Under the pieces are notes generated by a model, which ran no database searches, was not told where the DNA came from, and saw only the letters and a list, made by a program, of their open reading frames with translations. Made by a program: the position numbers and the translations under genes. A stretch of 27,273 nucleotides of DNA from an uncultured Bacilli bacterium (GTDB lineage Bacteria > Bacillota_I > Bacilli_A > RF39 > UBA660): assembly GCA_944332105.1 (NCBI GenBank), contig CALVJI010000006.1, positions 1-27,273 of the forward strand, written 5' to 3'. Positions 1 to 7,437 of this stretch are shown here, piece after piece (within the stretch, counting starts at the first letter, position 1; each line of letters begins with the position of its first letter).

Positions 1-64
1 ATGAGATGATACCCCCTCAAAACACTGTCCGATATTTATGCTAACACTCAACACTAAAAACTTT

Positions 65-1439
65 ATGGGGGGGGGGTTACAATTCTAAAGAAGAATTAAA
101 ACTCCAAAAATTTAAAGAAAGAAATACTAAAAAAACAGGAATCATTCTTTTTACGATTGTTTGTATTTTATTAATAACAGGAGTATTCTTCTATACTTCA
201 TTTGCTTCATTTGAAAGTAAAGAAACTTATAATATTATGGAAGGTAGTGTTAGTGATCCTGGGGATATTTACTTTGCCTATTATATTGATGGACAGTTTT
301 CTGAAGATTTACCAAAACAAAATACCGAATATACATTAGATACAGAAGCATCAACATGTACCAATGGTGTTATACCTAATTGGAATTATAGCACATGGCA
401 TTTTGATGCTGATTATTCTAATTATCAAAATGAGACAAATAAAAGAACGAAATGTGATTTATATTTCATTAAAAACAAAACAGTAGAAACAGCATTAGGA
501 GAGTTATCAGTGTATCCGTATATCCCGGACTTTACAAAATCTGCTTGTGATGATGCAGTGTGTGAATCACATGAAAAAGGAATATATGAAACAACAGACG
601 AAGACGGTACTAGTTATTACTACCGTGGAAGTGTTGAAAACAACTACCTAGAGTTTGCAGGATACTATTGGCGAGTCGTAAGAATAAATGGGGATGGAAC
701 CATTAGAATCATCTATGATGGAACAAAAGGATATCAAAATGGCGAGGCAAATGAAGATAGACAAGTAGGTACGAGTCAAATAAATACTTCAAATACAAGA
801 AATGAATATGTAGGATACATGTATACAATTGGTGAGGCCCATGGAACAGATATTTCATCTGTAATCAAAGAAGCAAATGACGAGTTTTATGTGAACCATC
901 TTGCAACATATTCGGAATATATCGATACAAATGCTGGTTTTTGTGGGGATCGAAGCACTTTGAACTTACAAAGTGGAGTTGGAACGGGAACAGTAACAAC
1001 GTACTTTAATGGATACTTAAGAATGGTTAGAAGTACACCGTCATTGCTTTGTGAAAATAAGTTGGATTTATATACATCTATTTCTTCAAACAAAGGAAAT
1101 AAAGTGTTAACTTATCCGATCGGACTAATAACCATGGATGAAGTGATACTAGCTGGAACAGGTGGAGGCGTGTTTAACGGTAGTTCCAATTATATGCCAA
1201 CAAGTCCTAATGGTTATTTACGAACAGGAAATGCTTTTTGGACAATGACACCAGCAGGTAGTTATAATCCTTTCGGTGGCACTGGCTGGAGTGCCTTAAG
1301 TTTTAATGTAAATACGTCCGGCCATATTGATGACCGCAACACAACGTATGATCATGGTATACGTCCAACTATAAATTTACGCTCTGATTTAAAATTTGTG
1401 GGTAATGGCACTATTTCTAGTCCTTACAAAATTCAATAA
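65..1439 (+). CDS. Phase-variable signal-anchored surface protein with DUF6273-like C-terminal region, frame OFF at this tract length
   Basis: The open frame ending at 1439 runs upstream without a stop through 78 and into a G run at 67-76, well before its first internal ATG at 237. The ATG at 65-67 sits on the G run. With ten G it reads into another frame and stops after about 11 codons; with nine or twelve G it would read M-G-G-G-Y-N-S and join the long frame, giving about 457 residues. Residues 17-23 are basic (KERNTKK), residues 25-43 are a hydrophobic membrane segment, and the remainder is Tyr/Asn/Thr-rich and extracytoplasmic. A WRVVRINGDGTIRIIYDG block and a GIRPTINL...GTISSPYKI ending resemble DUF6273-type surface proteins, whose function is unknown. 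Translation from 237 would remove the membrane anchor. No convincing ribosome site precedes 65, and an in-frame stop lies at 42-44, so the true N terminus is uncertain. No terminator is seen before rimP. Confidence 0.72.
67..76 (+). repeat. G(10) homopolymer tract at the 5' end of a surface gene
   Basis: Ten consecutive G, directly after TTAT, in a genome where even five G in a row is rare. Runs of 8-12 G inside the 5' coding region are the classic substrate for slipped-strand mispairing, which changes reading frame by one base per event. Here, counting from the ATG at 65, nine or twelve G restores the long frame and ten or eleven breaks it. Confidence 0.93.
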
Positions 1440-1482
1440 AAGGTTCAAATAAGCAAAAAATAGGTTTCAAAACGCAAAATGT

Positions 1483-1511
1483 TTTACAAATTTAAAAAAA
1501 GTTGTTATAAT
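1483..1511 (+). promoter_or_regulatory. Sigma-A-type promoter of the rimP-rbfA operon
   Basis: TTTACA at 1483-1488 and a perfect TATAAT at 1506-1511 are separated by 17 bases. Transcription should begin near 1518, giving a leader of about 60 bases before rimP that contains the hairpin at 1527-1548. Confidence 0.85.
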
Positions 1512-1526
1512 ACGGTTATCAGATTT

Positions 1527-1550
1527 AAGTGGGCAGAAATTCCCACTTTT
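1527..1550 (+). promoter_or_regulatory. rimP leader hairpin, possible attenuator
   Basis: AAGTGGG (1527-1533) pairs perfectly with CCCACTT (1542-1548) around an 8-base loop, and TTTT follows, then A and more T. It lies about 10 bases downstream of the predicted transcription start and about 28 bases before the rimP GTG. The short interrupted T tract makes it a weak terminator, so it may attenuate the operon, bind a regulator, or simply stabilise the 5' end. Confidence 0.55.
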
Positions 1551-1576
1551 ATTATTGGAAAGGGTGAGGAAAGAAA

Positions 1577-1822
1577 GTGTTAGAAAAAATTGAAGCAGCC
1601 ATTAGAGAACCATTAAAAGAATTAGATATTGTGGTAGATGACATAACATTTGAAAAAGAAGGTGCCTATTATTTTCTAAAAATTGTTTTAGACAAAGTAA
1701 ATGGGCTAGATTTAGATACAGTTGTTGAAGCGACAAATATAATTAATCCAATATTAGATGAATTAGACTGTATAGAAGAGTCGTACATTTTAGATGTATC
1801 AAGTAAAGAAAGAGGCGAGTAG
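1577..1822 (+). CDS. rimP: Ribosome maturation factor RimP, N-terminal domain only
   Basis: RimP assists late maturation of the 30S subunit. The 81 residues match the N-terminal domain of the family (start LEKIEAAIREPLKELDIVV, a YYFLKIVLDK strand, end ESYILDVSSKERGE). Normal RimP is about 150 residues and continues after an EVSSPGLERP-like motif into an SH3-like C-terminal domain; here the protein stops exactly at that hinge. GTG start at 1577, with AGGGTGAGG about 9 bases upstream. The stop at 1820-1822 lies one base before nusA and the nusA ribosome site is inside the rimP tail, so this is a clean shortening and not a visible frameshift. Position immediately before nusA supports the identity. 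Confidence 0.85.
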   Translation: MLEKIEAAIREPLKELDIVVDDITFEKEGAYYFLKIVLDKVNGLDLDTVVEATNIINPILDELDCIEESYILDVSSKERGE

Positions 1823-1823
1823 T

Positions 1824-2942
1824 ATGAATGCAAAAGAATTTATTAAAGCACTAGATCATATCACAGAAGAAAAAAACATAAGCAAAGATGTAGTCTTTGA
1901 AGCAATGGAACTAGCATTAACAACTGCATATAAAAAGAACTTTAATTCAAAAACAAATGTTAAAGTAAAAATCAATAGAGATACAGGAGATATTCGAGTA
2001 TATTCTTATTATGTTGTCGTTGATGACTATGATGATGGTAGTGAAACAACTGATGAAGAAGGAAATGTAGTAAGAATTCCTCCCGAGATTAATGTTGATG
2101 CTCAAATTCTTTTGGAAGATGCAAGAGAAATTGATCCAACGATTGAAGTAGGAGAAACTATCGAAAAAGAAGTTACACCAAAAGACTTTGGACGGGTTGC
2201 TGCTGGTACAGCTAAACAAGTGCTTACACAAAAAATTAGAGAAGCTGAAAGAGCTGTTATTATGGAAGAATTCCAAGATAAAGCTGGTGAAATGATGATT
2301 GGTATGCTTGCGATGGAAGATCAAAAAAATTACTATGTAGATTTAGGAAAATCAAGAGGTATTTTACCAAAAAGTGAAATGATTCCTGGCGAGACTGTAA
2401 AAATGGGAACGAGTATTAAAGTATACATTACCAAAGTAGAAGAAACTACAAAAGGACCTTTAATCATGTGCTCAAGAAAACACTATGGTTTTGTTAGAAG
2501 ACTATTTGAAACAGAAATTCCAGAACTTGTTGATGGCACAATTGAATTATATGCTGTTGTAAGAGAAGCTGGTATACGTAGTAAAGTAGCGGTATTCTCA
2601 AGAGATGCGCATGTCGATCCAATCGGAGCATGTATTGGTGCGGGTGGTTCAAGAATAGCTAATATTTTAAAAGAGTTAAATGGCGAGAAAGTAGATCTAA
2701 TTCGTTACTCAGAAAATCCTGAAGAATTTATTGCTAATGCCTTATCACCAGCTAAAAATGTTACCGTAAACATTATTGATCCAATGAAAAAAGAAGCCTT
2801 AGCGATCGTAACAGATGATAATCTTTCTTTAGCAATTGGCAAGAAAGGCTCAAATATTAAGTTAGCAAGTAAATTAACTAAATACAAAATTGAAGTAAAA
2901 ACTCTCGCTCAAATTAACGAAGAAGGAAACAAAGACAATTAA
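1824..2942 (+). CDS. nusA: Transcription termination/antitermination factor NusA
   Basis: NusA binds RNA polymerase and nascent RNA and modulates pausing, intrinsic termination and antitermination. The 372 residues contain the polymerase-binding N-terminal domain, an S1 domain (around YYVDLGKSRGILPKSEMIPGE), and two KH domains carrying GACIGAGGSRI and AIGKKGSNIKLAS. It ends after KH2, as in other Firmicutes, without the acidic C-terminal repeats of E. coli. The N-terminal domain has an acidic stretch (DDYDDGSETTDEEGN). The ATG at 1824 was chosen over an upstream in-frame ATG at 1794 inside rimP because AGAGGCGAG lies just before it. Confidence 0.96.
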   Translation: MNAKEFIKALDHITEEKNISKDVVFEAMELALTTAYKKNFNSKTNVKVKINRDTGDIRVYSYYVVVDDYDDGSETTDEEGNVVRIPPEINVDAQILLEDAREIDPTIEVGETIEKEVTPKDFGRVAAGTAKQVLTQKIREAERAVIMEEFQDKAGEMMIGMLAMEDQKNYYVDLGKSRGILPKSEMIPGETVKMGTSIKVYITKVEETTKGPLIMCSRKHYGFVRRLFETEIPELVDGTIELYAVVREAGIRSKVAVFSRDAHVDPIGACIGAGGSRIANILKELNGEKVDLIRYSENPEEFIANALSPAKNVTVNIIDPMKKEALAIVTDDNLSLAIGKKGSNIKLASKLTKYKIEVKTLAQINEEGNKDN

Positions 2943-2997
2943 GAATTGAGGCTCGAAATACTGCAGTGATGTAGTAAAATAAAACAGGAGGTTAGAA

Positions 2998-3261
2998 ATG
3001 AAAACAAGAAAAATTCCGATGCGTACTTGTGTTGTTACTAAAGAAAAATGGGAAAAAAGAGAACTTATGCGTATTGTTAGAATACCAGAAGGCGAAGTCT
3101 TAGTTGATGAAACAGGCAAAAAAAATGGGAAAGGGGCCTATATTAAACTTGCTAAAGAAGTGATTGAAAAGGCCAGAAAAAATAAAGCTTTAGATCGGGC
3201 TTTAGAAGTTCCTGTTCCAGATCACATCTATGAAGAATTAGAAAGTTTAATCAAAGAATAA
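2998..3261 (+). CDS. rnpM: YlxR/RnpM family RNA-binding protein
   Basis: An 87-residue basic protein of the DUF448/YlxR family, described as a modulator of RNase P (RnpM) in B. subtilis. The family signature is present as PMRTCVVTKEKWEKRELMRIVR, followed by KKNGKGAYIKL and the helix that ends the domain. The usual RTCVGC form has become RTCVVT. A perfect AGGAGG lies 6-7 bases before the ATG. The position between nusA and infB is the standard one. Confidence 0.9.
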   Translation: MKTRKIPMRTCVVTKEKWEKRELMRIVRIPEGEVLVDETGKKNGKGAYIKLAKEVIEKARKNKALDRALEVPVPDHIYEELESLIKE

Positions 3262-3262
3262 A

Positions 3263-3823
3263 ATGCCAGGAAAAAGAGAAGATTACCTTAATTGGGAAGA
3301 GTTCTTTATCTTAATGTGCTTAATTGCTCGTGAAAGAAGCAAGGACCCAAAAACACAAGTAGGAGCTGCGATTATAAAAGATCATAAAGTATTATCTATT
3401 GGATATAATGGCACACCGAAAGGAATGAGTGACGAAGAAATGCCTTGGGATTCAAAAGGCGAAGAAACGGGAGATATTTTTCAAATAAAAAACTCATTCG
3501 TAGTTCATGCCGAAGCCAATGCCTTAGATAATTTACCAATTGGTACCGATTTAGAAGGGGCGACACTGTATGTGAGTTTATCGCCTTGTCCTGAATGTGC
3601 CAAACGAATTGCCGGTAGTGGGATCAAAAAAGTAGTTTATTTTAATGAATACAAAAATCCCGAACTCGTTCGTCTTTCTAATCGCCTTTTAGAATTAGCC
3701 CATGTCGCGTGTGTCGCATCGAACACCGAAAATTTATCTTCAAAACTACATGAAATTGCCGACAAAATAGCTGCAGAAGAAAAAAGAAGACAACCTAAAA
3801 TATTGTATAGAAAAAAAATTTAG
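3263..3823 (+). CDS. Cytidine/deoxycytidylate deaminase family protein (ComEB-like)
   Basis: A 186-residue zinc-dependent deaminase, probably dCMP to dUMP, supplying the precursor for dTMP. The zinc and catalytic signature is complete: HAE at residues 82-84 and PCPEC at 108-112. KTQVGAAIIKDHKVLSIGYNG near residues 30-50 matches the dCMP-deaminase/ComEB N-terminal pattern. Its ATG follows the rnpM stop by one base (TAAAATG), so it is probably translated by coupling, since no strong ribosome site is visible. In most Firmicutes this slot between ylxR and infB holds ylxQ, an L7Ae-type RNA-binding protein, which is absent. dCMP rather than free cytidine as substrate is inferred from similarity to ComEB. 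Confidence 0.82.
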   Translation: MPGKREDYLNWEEFFILMCLIARERSKDPKTQVGAAIIKDHKVLSIGYNGTPKGMSDEEMPWDSKGEETGDIFQIKNSFVVHAEANALDNLPIGTDLEGATLYVSLSPCPECAKRIAGSGIKKVVYFNEYKNPELVRLSNRLLELAHVACVASNTENLSSKLHEIADKIAAEEKRRQPKILYRKKI

Positions 3824-3838
3824 AAAGGATGTGTTATT

Positions 3839-5947
3839 ATGACAGTCAAAGAATATGCAGAAAGCGTTTCTTTATCAATTGCTGAAATTTTAAAGAAATG
3901 TGAAACTTTAGGAATTGATGTAAAGAAAGCAGATGATTACTTATCTGATGATGATGTAATTAATTTGGATTTTGCTATCAACTTGATCAGTACAGAACAA
4001 GAATCAACTTATGAAGAAGAAGATAGTATGGATGAAGTAGTCGAAGACCTAGTAGCTTCAACAAACGTTCATACAATGAATCCTGAAACCAAAAAGCAAA
4101 AATTAAAGAAAAGAAGTGAAGTTGAGTCTGGTAAGTCAGAATACTTTAACAAACGTAAAGAAATGTATAAACACAAAGAAAAATTAATGAACAATCAAGC
4201 GAATGAAAATGTGATTTTATACAAAAATGGCATGACCGTAGCAGATTTAGCAAAAGAATTAAATATCAGTGGAACAGATATTATAAAAAAATTAATGTCT
4301 TTAGGCTTAATGGTTGCGTTAAATCAAGAAATATCTTTTGAAAATGCTGAAATCATCGCGTTAGATTATCGCAAAACTTTGAAAAAAGAAGAAACTCAAG
4401 ATATCGCAAACTTTGAAGAATTTGAAGTGACGGATAATGAAAGCGATTTAGTAAAAAGACCCGCTGTTGTAACGATCATGGGACATGTCGATCACGGCAA
4501 AACAACTCTTTTAGACTATATTCGTCACAGTAAAGTAGTCGATACAGAGTTTGGAGGTATCACCCAACACATTGGAGCTTATCAAATTGAACATAATGGG
4601 GAAAAAATAACTTTCATTGATACTCCTGGTCACGCAGCATTTACCGAAATGCGTGCTCGTGGAGCCAGTGTTACCGATATCGTTATTATTATTGTGGCAG
4701 CAGACGATGGTGTTATGCCTCAGACAAAAGAAGCGATTGATCACGCGAAAAGTGCGAATGTTCCTATCATCGTTGCAATTAACAAAATTGATAAACCAAA
4801 TATTAACATTGAACGAGTAATGCAAGAAATGAGTGAAAATGGTGTAACTCCAGAAGAATGGGGAGGCGATATTCCATTTGTTAAAATATCTGCGCAAACT
4901 GGTGAAGGTATCGACTTATTATTAGAAACAATTCAAACTATTAGTGAAGTAAATGAATATAAGGCAAATCCAAACCGATATGCAATTGGTACAGTTATCG
5001 AATCTAAAATGGATAAAAATATCGGTGGAATCGCATCTTTACTTATTCAAAATGGTACCCTTCGTTTAGGCGATCCTATCGTTGTCGGAACTTTCTTTGG
5101 CCGTGTACGGACTATGAAAAATGATTTAGGCATTTCTATTGTCGAAGCAGGCCCATCAACTCCAGTGGAAATTACTGGTTTACAAGACAATCCTAGTGCT
5201 GGTGATAAATTTATGGCCTTTGAAACAGAAAGTGAAGCCAAACATGTCGCTGCCAAAAGAAGAGATGCTGCTAAATTAAATAAAAACAAGAAAGAAGTAG
5301 TATCTTTAGATGATTTATTTTCTAAAATCAAATCTGGTCAAAAAGAAATTAATGTTGTGTTAAAAGCCGATGTACGAGGCAGTGAAGAAGCAGTAAAAAA
5401 TGCTTTAGAAAAAATAGATATTGAAGGTGTAAAAGTTCATGTAATTAGAAGCGGTATTGGCACAGTTACAGAAAGTGACGTTGTATTAGCAAACGCATCT
5501 AATGCTATCATAATCGGCTTTAATGTTGTTCCATCTTCTATTACAAAAGAAGTTGCGAAACAATATAATGTAGATATTCGCTTATATACGATTATTTATA
5601 AAGTAATTGAAGAAATGGAACTTGCTATGAAAGGCTTACTTGATCCAGAATTTGAAGAAAAAGTTCTTGGTAATGCAGAAATTAGAAAAATCTTTACTTT
5701 TTCAAAAATTGGCAAAATTGCTGGCTGTTATGTAACTGAAGGAATTGTGAAAAATGGGGCGAATGCTAGAGTAATTCGGGATGGAACAATCATCTATGAT
5801 GGTAAGATTGCATCTGTTCAACGTGAAAAAGATGTAGTTAAAGAAGTGAAAAAAGGTTTTGAATGTGGTATTACTTTAGAAAATTACAGTGATATTAAAG
5901 AAGGCGATATCATTGAAAACTATGAAATGGTGGAAACAAAAAGATGA
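3839..5947 (+). CDS. infB: Translation initiation factor IF-2
   Basis: GTPase that delivers initiator fMet-tRNA to the 30S subunit and promotes subunit joining. At 702 residues it is a short Gram-positive form. Two IF2_N modules are visible, at about residues 2-48 and 129-175, separated by a charged linker. The G domain has GHVDHGKT from residue 215, GGITQHIGAY, DTPGH from 261 and NKID from 315. Domain II, IF2_N-type alpha/beta domain III and the C-terminal fMet-tRNA-binding domain follow. AAAGGATG lies upstream of the ATG. The last four bases overlap rbfA. Confidence 0.97.
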   Translation: MTVKEYAESVSLSIAEILKKCETLGIDVKKADDYLSDDDVINLDFAINLISTEQESTYEEEDSMDEVVEDLVASTNVHTMNPETKKQKLKKRSEVESGKSEYFNKRKEMYKHKEKLMNNQANENVILYKNGMTVADLAKELNISGTDIIKKLMSLGLMVALNQEISFENAEIIALDYRKTLKKEETQDIANFEEFEVTDNESDLVKRPAVVTIMGHVDHGKTTLLDYIRHSKVVDTEFGGITQHIGAYQIEHNGEKITFIDTPGHAAFTEMRARGASVTDIVIIIVAADDGVMPQTKEAIDHAKSANVPIIVAINKIDKPNINIERVMQEMSENGVTPEEWGGDIPFVKISAQTGEGIDLLLETIQTISEVNEYKANPNRYAIGTVIESKMDKNIGGIASLLIQNGTLRLGDPIVVGTFFGRVRTMKNDLGISIVEAGPSTPVEITGLQDNPSAGDKFMAFETESEAKHVAAKRRDAAKLNKNKKEVVSLDDLFSKIKSGQKEINVVLKADVRGSEEAVKNALEKIDIEGVKVHVIRSGIGTVTESDVVLANASNAIIIGFNVVPSSITKEVAKQYNVDIRLYTIIYKVIEEMELAMKGLLDPEFEEKVLGNAEIRKIFTFSKIGKIAGCYVTEGIVKNGANARVIRDGTIIYDGKIASVQREKDVVKEVKKGFECGITLENYSDIKEGDIIENYEMVETKR

Positions 5948-6300
5948 GTATAAAAATTGAACGTATTAATTCAGAAATGGCTAAAACTATTTCAGAAATT
6001 CTTGCCAATGAAACTAGAGATGAATTAATGCATACGATTACCATTACTGATGTAGATACTGCTAAAGATTTATCAGTTGCCAAAGTTTTTTTCACAAGTC
6101 TTTTAAATCAAGATAAAAAAAGTTTAGAAAAAGAAGTAAATGAAGCCAGTGATTTTGTTCGTAAAAAAGTGGCTGAAAAAATGGATTTACGGCAAACACC
6201 AAAATTAAAATTCATTTATGATGAATCTATCGAATATGGTAATAAAATCGAAAAAATATTAGATGAAATTCATCAAGAAGAAAATTCAAAGCTTAATTGA
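5944..6300 (+). CDS. rbfA: Ribosome-binding factor A
   Basis: A KH-fold factor that binds the pre-30S subunit and is needed for 16S rRNA 5'-end maturation. Its 118 residues are the usual length, with the family start IERINSEMAKTISEIL and the conserved end LKFIYDESIEYGNKIEKIL. It starts in an ATGA overlap with the infB stop, so translation is coupled. A terminator hairpin begins within its last codons and uses the stop codon as part of the stem. Confidence 0.96.
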   Translation: MSIKIERINSEMAKTISEILANETRDELMHTITITDVDTAKDLSVAKVFFTSLLNQDKKSLEKEVNEASDFVRKKVAEKMDLRQTPKLKFIYDESIEYGNKIEKILDEIHQEENSKLN

Positions 6301-6323
6301 TTTCTTTCAATTAAGTTTTTTTT
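6292..6323 (+). terminator. Rho-independent terminator of the rimP-rbfA operon
   Basis: CTTAATTGA (6292-6300) pairs perfectly with TCAATTAAG (6307-6315) across a 6-base loop, followed by eight T. The 5' arm includes the rbfA stop codon. Confidence 0.88.
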
Positions 6324-6403
6324 ATAAATTTTCTAGCATTTGGGATATCTGCCAAGTCAAATTTGTTTTTTTCGAATACAACTATATTGAAAGGAGAGTT
6401 TGG

Positions 6404-7273
6404 ATGTATTCAGAAACAAATGAAACAGAGTGTAAAAACGGCAGTTTATGTGAAGTGGTAGATTGCTTAGTTGATCGCTGTAAAACTGGACCTACGGGTC
6501 CAACAGGTCCAACAGGACCACAAGGAAAGGAGGGGCCAACAGGACCTACGGGTGCAACAGGACCTCAAGGTGTACAAGGCCCGACTGGACCAACAGGTCC
6601 ACAAGGACTTCAAGGAGCAACGGGACCTACGGGTGCAACAGGACCTCAAGGTGTACAAGGCCCGACTGGACCAACAGGTCCACAAGGACTTCAAGGAGCA
6701 ACGGGACCTACGGGTGCAACAGGACCTCAAGGTGTACAAGGCCCGACTGGACCAACAGGTCCACAAGGACTTCAAGGCGCGACAGGTCCAACAGGTGCGA
6801 CCGGACCTACCGGTGCAACTGGCCCAGCTGGATCAAACTTCAATTCTTTTGCAATGGTTCATGATGAAAGTAACTCACCAGTTCTTATGACTGAATCAGT
6901 AAAATTTAATGTGCCAAATCTACTTAATGAAATCACATATGATCCAACAACTGGTGAATTTACTGTACCAACTGCTGGTGAATATATGGTGCATTGGTGG
7001 ATTAATGTCCGCAACAAAGATACTTCTGGAAACTGCGGCCCAAGAGTTTTGGGTATTGAGTTCCATCAAGTAGTACCATTCGACGCTTTAATCGCACATT
7101 CATCAACACACAATGCTGTATATCCATGTGCAACTGGAACCATTAGTGGTAATGCGATTTTCAGTGCACCAGCTAATTCAAAATTTAAATTCTTTAATAC
7201 TTCTGGCGTTGATATTGAATTAGTTGCAAATGATTTATATTCAGCATCAGTATCCATGAATCGTATCAATTAA
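6404..7273 (+). CDS. Collagen-like Gly-X-Y repeat protein with BclA-type C-terminal domain
   Basis: A 289-residue protein with three parts. Residues 1-28 form a Cys-containing N-terminal segment (four Cys: C10, C16, C21, C26) with no classical signal peptide. Residues 29-142 are 38 uninterrupted Gly-X-Y triplets, mostly GPT, GAT, GPQ, GVQ and GLQ, matching the Thr-rich collagen region of Bacillus exosporium BclA-like proteins. The remainder is a beta-rich domain with ITYDPTTGEFTVPTAGEYMV and WWINVR blocks, resembling the C1q/TNF-like trimerising head of BclA. The ATG at 6404 follows AAGGAGAG by 7 bases; a longer in-frame start at 6263 lies inside rbfA and was rejected. It probably forms surface-exposed trimeric filaments; whether it sits on spores or vegetative cells cannot be read here. 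No clear promoter was found in 6324-6403. Confidence 0.88.
   Translation: MYSETNETECKNGSLCEVVDCLVDRCKTGPTGPTGPTGPQGKEGPTGPTGATGPQGVQGPTGPTGPQGLQGATGPTGATGPQGVQGPTGPTGPQGLQGATGPTGATGPQGVQGPTGPTGPQGLQGATGPTGATGPTGATGPAGSNFNSFAMVHDESNSPVLMTESVKFNVPNLLNEITYDPTTGEFTVPTAGEYMVHWWINVRNKDTSGNCGPRVLGIEFHQVVPFDALIAHSSTHNAVYPCATGTISGNAIFSAPANSKFKFFNTSGVDIELVANDLYSASVSMNRIN
6542..6784 (+). repeat. Three tandem 81-bp repeats in the collagen region
   Basis: Each unit encodes nine Gly-X-Y triplets (GPT GAT GPQ GVQ GPT GPT GPQ GLQ GAT). Units start at 6542, 6623 and 6704. The first two are identical over all 81 bases; the third matches until its last seven bases. Such identity means recent duplication or homogenisation and allows repeat-number changes in whole triplets without loss of frame. 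Confidence 0.95.
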
Positions 7274-7282
7274 AAATGAGAA

Positions 7283-7310
7283 AAAAATCTGATTTATCGG
7301 ATTTTTTTTT
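7283..7310 (+). terminator. Terminator of the collagen-like gene
   Basis: AAAAATCTGA (7283-7292) pairs with TCGGATTTTT (7297-7306) with one T-G wobble and a TTTA loop, then more T to 7310. It begins about 10 bases after the stop. Confidence 0.82.
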
Positions 7311-7328
7311 CATGCAAAAAAATTAGGG

Positions 7329-7357
7329 TTGACAAAATGCCAATTATTTTGTAGTAT
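7329..7357 (+). promoter_or_regulatory. Promoter of the RSH-truB operon
   Basis: A perfect TTGACA at 7329-7334 and TAGTAT at 7352-7357 are separated by 17 bases. The predicted transcription start near 7364 gives a leader of about 74 bases that contains a complete terminator-like hairpin. Confidence 0.8.
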
Positions 7358-7378
7358 TTAGTCAATTAATGAAAAAAT

Positions 7379-7419
7379 AAAGTTCTTCTTTCAGCTTATG
7401 TGTTTAGAAGAACTTTTTT
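7379..7419 (+). promoter_or_regulatory. Terminator-like hairpin in the 5' leader of the RSH operon
   Basis: AAAGTTCTTCT (7379-7389) pairs perfectly over 11 bases with AGAAGAACTTT (7406-7416), with a 16-base loop and a T tract through 7419. It lies between a strong promoter and the RSH ribosome site, so it would cut transcripts at about 55 bases unless read through. It may be an attenuator, but no known riboswitch or T-box specifier was recognised. A backup terminator for the upstream gene is less likely because that gene already has its own. Confidence 0.7.
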
Positions 7420-7437
7420 GTTACAAGGGGGCGTAGT

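Noticed and set aside
237..1439. The first gene as an ordinary 400-residue protein starting at ATG 237
   Set aside because: The frame stays open upstream and encodes a typical basic-plus-hydrophobic anchor; no ribosome site precedes 237, and starting there would leave an extracytoplasmic domain without export.
1190..1439. Diversity-generating retroelement target at the end of the surface protein
   Set aside because: The C-terminal region is lectin-like in style, but no reverse transcriptase, template repeat or matching second copy is present in the window.
6467..6890. Open frames in other frames and on the minus strand across the collagen region
   Set aside because: They are by-products of the G/C-rich Gly-X-Y codon repeats; they have low-complexity translations and no ribosome sites.
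7420..7437. Five-G run before the RSH gene as another phase-variation tract
   Set aside because: It is a short G-rich ribosome site outside the coding region; five G is too short for frequent slippage and would not change a reading frame.
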